Positions 6,650 to 11,851 of a DNA stretch of 11,851 nucleotides are shown in pieces. The DNA is from Methanomicrobiales archaeon (GTDB taxonomy: Archaea > Halobacteriota > Methanomicrobia > Methanomicrobiales > Methanoculleaceae): NCBI GenBank assembly GCA_012797575.1, contig JAAZOW010000258.1, positions 1-11,851 on the forward strand, written 5' to 3'. Numbering within the stretch: the stretch's first letter is position 1; the number at the start of each line of letters is the position of its first letter. The notes beneath the pieces were generated by a model. The model was not told the origin of the DNA. It ran no database searches and saw only the letters and a program-made list of their open reading frames with translations. Both the position numbers and the translations under genes were made by a program.

Positions 6650-7840
6650 TCAGGGGTAGACGAACGCACCCTCTGCCGCGAGGTTGAAGTCAAGCCCCTG
6701 GAACTCGGTGAGGTAGCGCTGGTGGATGGCGTTTGGATCGAGGTCGGTGAACCGGTCCGGGTAGAACCATTTCGCAAGGTACGCGGTCCCTATGAAATGC
6801 TGGGCGCCGCCGAGGATATCAGAGTGGATGACGTGGACCCGGTCGTCATCCACACCGGCGAGCCTCGCCCACCCGGGGCGTTTGGTGATGGCCGATCGCG
6901 TCGCCTCGAGTGCAGCGATGTCGCGGCCCACATAACCTCCGGCCGCCAGCTGCTGGCCGGTGAGCTTGACGATGACCTCGGGGTTGCTGACGATGACCGC
7001 CTCGGGATCGATCTCGGGGTACTCGGCCGATTCTCCGCCGAAGGGGTTGTATCCCCCGGCGATCCCGAGTTTCTCGTTATACCCTGAGCCTGCTGCAAAG
7101 GTCTTATAGTCGGTCCAGTACTCGAAGTAGACCCGGGTCTTCTCATCATCGGGGATACCCGCCGTCTCGGTCCTGATCCTGTCCATGACCGATGTGTAGA
7201 AGGCCACGAACTCGTCGCCCCGGTCTTCGCACCCGGTCGCCGCTGCGATTGTGCGGATCTCATCCGGGTAGGTGGCAGGCTTGAAGCAATCGAACCGCAG
7301 GACCCGTATGCCCGGGATGCCTGCCTCCAGTTTCTGCTGGATCTCGTCGCACGTCGCGGTGGTTATGGTAGCGTAGAGGAAGACCGCGTCCGGCTTGAGT
7401 GTGAGGATCCGCTCCATGTCGGGAGATAACCACGATCCGACGTTCGCTTTCTCGGCACACTCAGGGAAAAATGTGGTCTTCTCGTGGCTGTATTTGTCGA
7501 CGGCTACGATTTTGTCCATATCAAACCCGAGCGATCGGAGTGTCTCCAGTGCCTCACCGCTGAAGGTCACCACCCGGCGCAGGGGCCGGGTGAGGGTCAG
7601 GGTCTGGCCTGTGGAGTCGGTGATCTCGAGGGGGCGCCCGTCCCAGTGGGTGAAGACCCAGGCGGCGTCCTGGATGTCGGTTCGGGTCAGGTCTCCTTCG
7701 CCGACGAGGTAGGTGAGGGCTGCGGCCCTGTATTCATGCTCATCGAGGATCCCGTTGCCGTCTGCATCTCCGGGGATGCCGGTGGCAGAGACTGCGGCCG
7801 CGATGAGGAGGAGCGCGATGACGAGGAGTGGGCGCTTCAT
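6650..7840 (-). CDS. Substrate-binding protein with N-terminal EF-hand/dockerin-like segment
   Basis: This secreted 396-residue protein should capture the ligand for the FecCD importer. A signal peptide spans about 1-20 and has no lipobox cysteine. Residues 25-36 (DADGNGILDEHE) form a complete 12-residue EF-hand loop, with D25, D27, N29, D33 and E36 as calcium ligands. The following helix and AALTYLVGEG make it resemble one dockerin repeat. A linker helix (about 52-66) leads to a periplasmic-binding fold of the FecB/BtuF type (COG0614): LTRPLRRVVTFSG, ERILTLKPDAVF, DPEAVIVSNPEVIV and AYLAKWFYPDRF. The start at 7840 overlaps the previous stop (ATGA); a 61-residue upstream extension in the same frame is Arg/Pro-rich and rejected. 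With neither lipid anchor nor C-terminal membrane helix, surface attachment probably depends on another protein. Confidence 0.9.
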   Translation of the reverse strand: MKRPLLVIALLLIAAAVSATGIPGDADGNGILDEHEYRAAALTYLVGEGDLTRTDIQDAAWVFTHWDGRPLEITDSTGQTLTLTRPLRRVVTFSGEALETLRSLGFDMDKIVAVDKYSHEKTTFFPECAEKANVGSWLSPDMERILTLKPDAVFLYATITTATCDEIQQKLEAGIPGIRVLRFDCFKPATYPDEIRTIAAATGCEDRGDEFVAFYTSVMDRIRTETAGIPDDEKTRVYFEYWTDYKTFAAGSGYNEKLGIAGGYNPFGGESAEYPEIDPEAVIVSNPEVIVKLTGQQLAAGGYVGRDIAALEATRSAITKRPGWARLAGVDDDRVHVIHSDILGGAQHFIGTAYLAKWFYPDRFTDLDPNAIHQRYLTEFQGLDFNLAAEGAFVYP

Positions 7841-8355
7841 CGCCGACCACCCCGGTGGTGTGCCGCAAGGAAGAGACCGGCGATCGCTGTGAGGAGGGGG
7901 AGGGGCGAGGCGGCCTGGGCGTCTGTGGGTGGAGACCCGCCCGCCTCCGGGACCTCGACGCCATCCACCGCGACATGTGATGGGACGATCTCGCCGTGGG
8001 CTTCGGCGGCGAAGTCCTCCCATACTCCTACTATATCCCCACTCCCTGAGGCAGGGGCCTTGACCGAGTAGGTGATCACGGCCTCGTCTGCAACCGTAAA
8101 CGCGATCATCTGCCCCTGGATGAGGGTGCGGTCATCCGGGTGTTCTGTCCCCGCGAAGGTGTAGCCGCCTGGCAGGGTCTCGACCACCCCGCCGAGGGGC
8201 ATATCCCCGACCGAGAGCGAGACGGTGAAGACCTCCCCGGCGCCGGGCTCGGCGGTGGAGAGGCTCCGGGTCACCGGGGCACCATATGCCACGGCGGGGA
8301 GTATCATAAGCAGGAGGGCGAGGTAGAAGAGGCGGTTTGCCGAGGGTCTCATCAT
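7837..8355 (-). CDS. Small secreted, C-terminally membrane-anchored beta-rich surface protein
   Basis: This is the first gene of the importer operon, 172 residues, not a family I can name. A signal peptide spans about 1-25 (YLALLLMILPAVAYG, cleavage before APVTR). A beta-sandwich-like domain follows (about 27-118), with alternating hydrophobic strands and VVETLPGGYTF, a pattern seen in Ig-like and DUF11-like archaeal surface domains. A Pro/Gly/Ser/Ala linker (about 134-149) leads to SPLP, a hydrophobic stretch LLTAIAGLFLAA (154-165) and a basic end HHRGGRR. This tripartite tail resembles archaeosortase (PGF-CTERM-like) sorting signals but lacks the exact PGF motif. It overlaps the binding-protein gene by 4 bases. 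The name and exact role are open; likely jobs are anchoring or presenting the binding protein at the cell surface. Two adjacent ATGs (8355, 8352) are possible starts. Confidence 0.75.
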   Translation of the reverse strand: MMRPSANRLFYLALLLMILPAVAYGAPVTRSLSTAEPGAGEVFTVSLSVGDMPLGGVVETLPGGYTFAGTEHPDDRTLIQGQMIAFTVADEAVITYSVKAPASGSGDIVGVWEDFAAEAHGEIVPSHVAVDGVEVPEAGGSPPTDAQAASPLPLLTAIAGLFLAAHHRGGRR

Positions 8356-8378
8356 ACTTTCTCTGTTGTCGATTTGGT

Positions 8379-8388
8379 GATATGAATG
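8379..8388 (-). promoter_or_regulatory. Putative TATA element of the leftward importer operon
   Basis: On the minus strand CATTCATATC lies 24-33 bases before the ATG at 8355, and no convincing Shine-Dalgarno sequence precedes that ATG. If this is the TATA box, transcription would begin at or next to the start codon, giving a leaderless mRNA. Evidence is spacing and base composition only. Confidence 0.3.
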
Positions 8389-8583
8389 TTTCTTCCTGTA
8401 CTAACAAGTCTGAACTTTCTGCGGGCTGAAATGGGAGCAGGCCGGCGCCGATACAACCTCGCTCTCTTCCTCGTCGGCGGGCTCTCCATCTGCGGGATGG
8501 GGGTGAGCGCCAGATGGTACATCGGTTCGGGACCCCGGATGCCTGATCCTTCGGGCGATGGTGCTGGATCCATGGCTTTCTAG
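8386..8583 (+). CDS. Doubtful small ORF with one membrane segment
   Basis: An ATG-started frame of 65 codons lies in the gap between the divergent operons. GGTGAT (8376-8381) stands 4 bases before it, a good match to the archaeal anti-Shine-Dalgarno sequence. The middle of the product (YNLALFLVGGLSICGMGVSA, preceded by RRR) would form one transmembrane helix with a basic cytoplasmic flank, and codons there end mostly in C or G as in the neighbours. Against it, the same bases can be read as the TATA element of the leftward operon, the C-terminus is low-complexity, and I recognise no homologue. An internal ATG at 8431 is an alternative start. Confidence 0.25.
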   Translation: MFLPVLTSLNFLRAEMGAGRRRYNLALFLVGGLSICGMGVSARWYIGSGPRMPDPSGDGAGSMAF

Positions 8584-8724
8584 AGATATGGGTGTACGGA
8601 GGCCCGTTACTCTGCCTCTCCTGCGCACCCCTCCCCTGTACTCTTCGCGGCAATGCGGATGATCGACGGCTAACCCCACGTGGGAGGATCCACAGGATGA
8701 TATGGAGTGATCTCTCGTAAACTA

Positions 8725-8734
8725 TAATCGATTA
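8725..8734. promoter_or_regulatory. Candidate operator palindrome
   Basis: TAATCGATTA is a perfect 10-base palindrome placed just upstream of the A-rich block taken as the TATA region of the rightward operon. That is where archaeal activators or metal repressors commonly bind. No regulator gene is in the window and the motif matches no box I can name. Confidence 0.3.
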
Positions 8735-8743
8735 ACAAACACT

Positions 8744-8769
8744 AAAAATAAAATAAAAAAACTTAATTA
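8744..8769 (+). promoter_or_regulatory. Promoter of the rightward binding-protein operon
   Basis: A strongly A/T-rich block stands out from the surrounding GC-rich DNA. It contains AAAAATAAA (8744-8752) and CTTAATTA (8762-8769) as TATA candidates. Using the first, the transcript would start near 8774 and leave a leader of about 29 bases that includes the Shine-Dalgarno GGAG at 8794-8797, 5 bases before the ATG at 8803. Confidence 0.55.
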
Positions 8770-8802
8770 CATCTCCATTGTAACCCTCTCTGTGGAGTTG
8801 GC

Positions 8803-9903
8803 ATGAAGAGAGATATTCGTGGGTTGCCCATCGCCGTGGGGGTCGTCTGTGTCATCGTGGCTCTCGCCCTTATCCTTGTAGCGTCCGGAACATCCGGTGA
8901 GAGTCCTTCGGGGGCTGTCCGGACGATTACAGACATGGACGGCAGGGCGGTGACCATTCCGTCTGAGATCAGAACCGTGGTCATCACCTGTTGCGGCGGG
9001 GCGACACAGGAACTGGCTGCCCTGGGGGTCGGCGATCGGGTCGCCGCCCAACCGAGGCAGTGCACTACAGAACGCCTATATGACATCGTTCCCGGGTACC
9101 GCGATACCCCTGATGTCGGCTCCTTTGACGACGTCAACGTGGAGGAGATCCTGAAACTCAACCCTGACATCGTTATCGGAAGTGTCTATGCAGAGACGGG
9201 CAACACCTACATCGAAGCGGCCGCGGTCCCGGTCGTGCGGGTACTCACGGGGCGTGCCGGGGTCGCGGAACTAAAACAGGAGTTCCTCATGTTAGGTCAG
9301 GTCTTCGGGCGTGAAGAGCGCGCTGAGCGGCTGGTTGCATACTGGGATGAGACCCTCACGCGGATCGAGGCGAAGATCGCTGACATACCCGAGGACGAGC
9401 GGAGACGGGTCTACTACATGAATGGTGCCCCCCTCACGACAGACGGGCGCAGTGCCTGGGGTGACGATATGATCCGGGCCGCCGGCGGGATCAACGTTGC
9501 TGGGGGAATCGATCAGAGGAGTGGTAGCCAGATCTCCGCTGAGGAGCTCGTCCGATGGGATCCCGAAGTCATCTATGTCCAGTCGAACATGAAGGACCGC
9601 TCGAGCCCGGCCGGTGCGTTTGTAGCCAACCCCCAGTTCGAGACCATCAGGGCGGTCCAGGATGGGGCGGTGTATTCCTGCCCTGTAGGAGCGTTCTGGT
9701 GGGACCGTCCCGCACCGGAGAGCCCGCTCGGGATCCTCTGGCTTGCCGAGAAACTCTATCCGGACCGGTTTGCCGACGTCGATCTCGCAGACGAAACAAA
9801 AGCGTTCTTCCGTGAGTTCTATGATTATGATCTCACGGATGAGGAGGTGGAGAACATCCTCTACCTCGACATTGGCTCAAGCAGGGATGTGATTGCAGAA
9901 TGA
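8803..9903 (+). CDS. Second ABC-type substrate-binding protein (FecB/BtuF class) with a Cys-Cys pair
   Basis: This 366-residue extracytoplasmic binding protein is of the iron-siderophore/cobalamin class (COG0614). A hydrophobic N-terminal segment (about 9-28) acts as a signal anchor or signal peptide; there is no lipobox. The binding fold follows: TITDMDGRAVTIPSEIRTVV (41-60), DDVNVEEILKLNPDIVIGS (109-127), EELVRWDPEVIYVQS (247-261), GAFWWDRPAPESPLGILWLAEKLYPDRF (start 296). Unusual features are C63-C64 in VVITCCGG, at the first strand-loop that lines the ligand cleft in this fold, plus C87 and C293. WW at 299-300 is also placed near the usual ligand pocket. GGAG lies 5 bases before the ATG. 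The stop overlaps the methyltransferase start (ATGA). There is no permease or ATPase next to it in the window, so it may use the divergent importer or one encoded further right. Confidence 0.9.
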   Translation: MKRDIRGLPIAVGVVCVIVALALILVASGTSGESPSGAVRTITDMDGRAVTIPSEIRTVVITCCGGATQELAALGVGDRVAAQPRQCTTERLYDIVPGYRDTPDVGSFDDVNVEEILKLNPDIVIGSVYAETGNTYIEAAAVPVVRVLTGRAGVAELKQEFLMLGQVFGREERAERLVAYWDETLTRIEAKIADIPEDERRRVYYMNGAPLTTDGRSAWGDDMIRAAGGINVAGGIDQRSGSQISAEELVRWDPEVIYVQSNMKDRSSPAGAFVANPQFETIRAVQDGAVYSCPVGAFWWDRPAPESPLGILWLAEKLYPDRFADVDLADETKAFFREFYDYDLTDEEVENILYLDIGSSRDVIAE

Positions 9904-11012
9904 CAGACCACATAATCCAGCTCCGGCAGGTTATGCCGGCGGCAGAGAATGTTGAACTCCTGGATGCGACCGTATCCGGGTACCAGGCCTACCGGATCCT
10001 CTCGGCGGCGCTCGAGCTTGGGCTCTTTGATTGGCTCTCGGAACATGGGCCAGCCATCCGGCATGACATCACCGCACTCGGCATAGACGGGATGTTCACC
10101 CGGAGTCTCCTGACGGCGCTTGCCGATATGGGGTACGTTACGTTCGACGAGAACATGTGCGCAAACACCCGCATCGCTGAAGAACTCCTGGTCAGCACCA
10201 GCCCCACCTATCAGGGCGACCTGATCCTCGCTGCAGGCAGGGAGACCTCATCGTGGTCTGATCTAGCCGCAACACTCAGGAATGGCACCGAGACGCAGAA
10301 GACCGGTCTCCGACCGACGCACGACCACCTCAGGGCGGTCGCTCAGCGGTGCACCCGGGGGGAGCTGCAACACGTTGTCAGCCAGGTTGTCCGGAGCCCG
10401 GGGTTCCGGGATGCCCGATCCATGCTTGATATCGGAGGCGGACACGGTCTCTATGCCATCGCTCTCTGCCAGGAAAACCCGGATCTTCAGGCGTGCGTCT
10501 TTGATCAACCTCACGTGGTGCCGCTGACCAGGGAGTACATCAACAGATACGGGCTCTCCGGGCGGATCTCTGCCCGGGAAGGAGACATCCTCGTCGACGA
10601 TCCCGGCCGGGGATATGATGTGATCGTGATCTCGCACCTCCTCTACAAGTTCCGGGACCGGTTGACGGATATCCTCGGCAGGGTCACAGAGTCCCTCGCC
10701 CCCGGCGGACTACTCGTTCTCAACCATCTCTTCTGCACCCCTGACTGCACCATATCTCCCGGAACCGGGGTCTCTGAGCTCGATAGGGCGATCATGAGCG
10801 CCGGGCACCCGCTCTGCCACCCGCCGATCCTTGAGGCCACGCTCAAGCGCCTGGGGTACTCGGATATCATCCGCTCCCCTCACGAGACCGGCATGGGGTA
10901 TGCGATCATCTTCTCTGCGACGAGGGGAGACAGCGAGGTCGAGCATGGCCGCGACGGGGGTCAGCAGGCTCCCGGGCACGATTGTTGCGGGCCGGACGGG
11001 TGTGGGAACTGA
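9900..11012 (+). CDS. SAM-dependent methyltransferase (Methyltransf_2/O-methyltransferase family) with Cys-rich C-terminal tail
   Basis: This 370-residue cytosolic methyltransferase resembles the acetylserotonin/hydroxyneurosporene (CrtF/BchU) O- and C-methyltransferase family. An N-terminal winged-helix dimerisation domain (about 25-100; YRILSAALELGLFDWLSEHG) precedes a Rossmann domain. Motif I is LDIGGGHGLYAIAL (176-189), the acidic ribose-binding residue is D202 in VFDQPHV, and GDIL (228-231) and ESLAPGGLLVL (264-274) follow. Where many O-methyltransferases have the catalytic LHDW, this protein reads LYKF (248-251), so a Tyr replaces the usual His. The last residues, HDCCGPDGCGN (360-370), form a cysteine-rich tail after a flexible Gly/Gln linker, suited to binding a soft metal. 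The gene overlaps the binding protein (ATGA) and the next gene (TGATG), tying it to metal or metallophore handling. The acceptor is unknown; a tetrapyrrole, corrinoid or metallophore is plausible from context. Confidence 0.88.
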   Translation: MTDHIIQLRQVMPAAENVELLDATVSGYQAYRILSAALELGLFDWLSEHGPAIRHDITALGIDGMFTRSLLTALADMGYVTFDENMCANTRIAEELLVSTSPTYQGDLILAAGRETSSWSDLAATLRNGTETQKTGLRPTHDHLRAVAQRCTRGELQHVVSQVVRSPGFRDARSMLDIGGGHGLYAIALCQENPDLQACVFDQPHVVPLTREYINRYGLSGRISAREGDILVDDPGRGYDVIVISHLLYKFRDRLTDILGRVTESLAPGGLLVLNHLFCTPDCTISPGTGVSELDRAIMSAGHPLCHPPILEATLKRLGYSDIIRSPHETGMGYAIIFSATRGDSEVEHGRDGGQQAPGHDCCGPDGCGN

Positions 11013-11851
11013 TGGACGATACCACGATCCTTGGCGATACCATCCGGATCCTCAAGGAGCGCCTCGGAGAGAGGATGGATGAGGTGACGGTCGAGCGGGC
11101 GGTTGTGGGGATCTTCTTCACCGGAGTCAAGCTCAACACCGGTCACGGAGGTATCTGTGCAACGCCCATAAAGGCGATCCCGGAAGCGGTCTGCTGCCCG
11201 AGTTCGGCAACGGCGATGCCGCACTCAGGGAGGCTTCGGGAACGTAAAATCAGTGCCTACGTCACCGATGCTCTTGGAGATCGGCCGATGCGCAAGGCGC
11301 TCGGGATCGCGGTTGTGAGTGCTCTCTCGGCACTCGCAAACGATGTATGCCCCCAGTCGGGGTATACCGTCACCCGTGGCGTCGACGCGATCGAACTCCT
11401 CAAGATGCCGGAGAGCGGGAACGTTGTGGTCGTCGGGGCGCTGGTCCCGTACCTGCGTGCCCTGAAGCAGGCCCGCCAGCCGTTCCGGGTCCTTGAGATG
11501 GATCCCCGCACGCTCAAGCCCGACGAGCTGCCGTTCTATGCACCGGTCGAGGAGACGGATCAGGTCGTTCCCTGGGCTGATACCCTGGTCATCACCGGCA
11601 CCACGCTCATCAACGGGACGCTTGAGCACCTGCTCGACCTCGCCCGGCCTGAGGCCACGGTGGTTGTGCTCGGGCCCACGGTGAGCATACTCCCGGATGC
11701 CCTCTTCGCCCGTGGTGTGGAGATCGTCGGGGGGGATGTGGTGACCGACCCGGATCGTCTCCTGGATGTTCTCGCCGAGGGTGGCTCCGGTTACCACTTC
11801 TTTGGGAAGGGGGCCGACCGGATCGTCACCCAGCGGTCCCCCGCCTCCTCA
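11012..11851 (+). CDS. DUF4213/DUF364 putative heavy-metal-chelation protein (3' end outside window)
   Basis: An open frame of 280 codons runs from the ATG at 11012 to the window edge without a stop. The N-terminal part (about 1-90) fits DUF4213: GIFFTGVKLN, GGICATP (46-52) and AVCCPSS (59-65). The rest fits DUF364 (COG2014): VVVVGALVPYLRAL (138-151), WADTLVITGTTLINGTLEHLL (188 onward), VVLGPTVSILPDALFARGVEIVGGDVV (217 onward). Family members of this kind are described as putative heavy-metal-chelation proteins, with genomic links to anaerobic B12 biosynthesis. C49, C61, C62 and C113 are candidate metal ligands. The start shares one base with the methyltransferase stop. The family is usually about this long, so little is probably missing. 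Its position after a binding protein and a methyltransferase supports a role in holding or processing the imported metal or cofactor. Confidence 0.85.
   Translation, partial: MDDTTILGDTIRILKERLGERMDEVTVERAVVGIFFTGVKLNTGHGGICATPIKAIPEAVCCPSSATAMPHSGRLRERKISAYVTDALGDRPMRKALGIAVVSALSALANDVCPQSGYTVTRGVDAIELLKMPESGNVVVVGALVPYLRALKQARQPFRVLEMDPRTLKPDELPFYAPVEETDQVVPWADTLVITGTTLINGTLEHLLDLARPEATVVVLGPTVSILPDALFARGVEIVGGDVVTDPDRLLDVLAEGGSGYHFFGKGADRIVTQRSPASS

Larger units (their letters stand above)
8356..8802. other. Divergent intergenic region of 447 bases
   Basis: This gap separates the two metal-uptake operons. It contains the putative leftward TATA element near 8384, the doubtful small ORF (8386-8583), a GC-rich unassigned stretch (8584-8674), a CCCACGTGGG palindrome (8675-8684), a TAATCGATTA palindrome (8725-8734), and an A-rich block (8739-8768) that is the rightward promoter. 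I looked for cobalamin-riboswitch and tRNA signatures and found none. The arrangement suggests shared control of both operons. Confidence 0.6.

Noticed and set aside
6646..6777. 44-residue N-terminal extension of the permease
   Set aside because: It lies inside the binding-protein gene in another frame, is Ser/Thr/Arg-rich, has no ribosome binding site and precedes the normal FecCD N-terminus.
7841..8023. 61-residue N-terminal extension of the EF-hand binding protein
   Set aside because: The extension is Arg/Pro/Gly-rich, overlaps the preceding gene, and would bury a clear signal peptide that starts at 7840.
8519..8545. tRNA-like GGTTCGGGACC sequence
   Set aside because: The flanking five bases do not pair to form a T-arm, and no anticodon or acceptor arm is nearby.
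8584..8802. Cobalamin or other riboswitch before the second binding protein
   Set aside because: I could not find the conserved B12-box core or a plausible multi-stem fold, and such switches are rare in archaea.
11225..11797. 190-codon leftward open frame opposite the last gene
   Set aside because: The rightward frame matches DUF4213/DUF364 throughout; this is its shadow.
1..11851. Mobile element, CRISPR array or phage defence island
   Set aside because: No transposase, integrase, direct-repeat array, cas gene or target-site duplication is visible; composition is uniform across genes.

Overview
The window looks like a chromosomal segment of a GC-rich methanogenic archaeon of the Methanomicrobia, most likely order Methanomicrobiales (Methanoculleus-like). 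The grounds are a zinc-finger replication protein A translationally coupled to its RPA-associated partner, a cation diffusion facilitator fused to a NifX-type domain, short A/T-rich promoters in GC-rich DNA, GGAGG/GGTGAT ribosome binding sites, and surface proteins without bacterial lipoboxes. The genus is an inference; no rRNA is present. I see no insertion sequence, CRISPR array, tRNA or rRNA.

Left part (1-3878, + strand). The RPA large subunit and the RPA-associated protein overlap by an ATGA junction and end at an oligo-T stretch. A GTG-started metal transporter follows, carrying a C-terminal FeMo-cofactor-type domain. A P-loop kinase of the shikimate kinase family comes next, but it lacks several shikimate-contacting residues. 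A stem-loop lies between the kinase and the convergent next gene. A 210-residue cytosolic protein of unknown role (3879-4511, - strand) stands alone. The 287-base gap after it contains GC-rich hairpins that probably mark the end of the transporter operon.

Right part (4799-11851) is a pair of divergent operons for uptake and handling of a metal or metal complex. The leftward operon reads: surface-anchored beta-rich protein, EF-hand/dockerin-like substrate-binding protein, FecCD permease, FecE/BtuD-type ATPase, all overlapping or within 4 bases. The rightward operon reads: a second substrate-binding protein with a Cys-Cys pair, an SAM-dependent methyltransferase with a Cys-rich tail, and a DUF4213/DUF364 putative heavy-metal-chelation protein running off the window end, again with start/stop overlaps. 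The 447-base gap between them holds both promoters, two perfect 10-base palindromes and one doubtful small ORF.

My reading is that the leftward operon supplies a complete importer of the iron-siderophore/cobalamin/heme class. The rightward operon supplies a second binding protein plus two cytosolic proteins that would modify or bind the imported ligand. The ligand (thiophilic metal, metallophore or tetrapyrrole) cannot be read from sequence. The combination of a secreted binding protein translationally coupled to a methyltransferase and a DUF364 protein is the best candidate here for an undescribed system.
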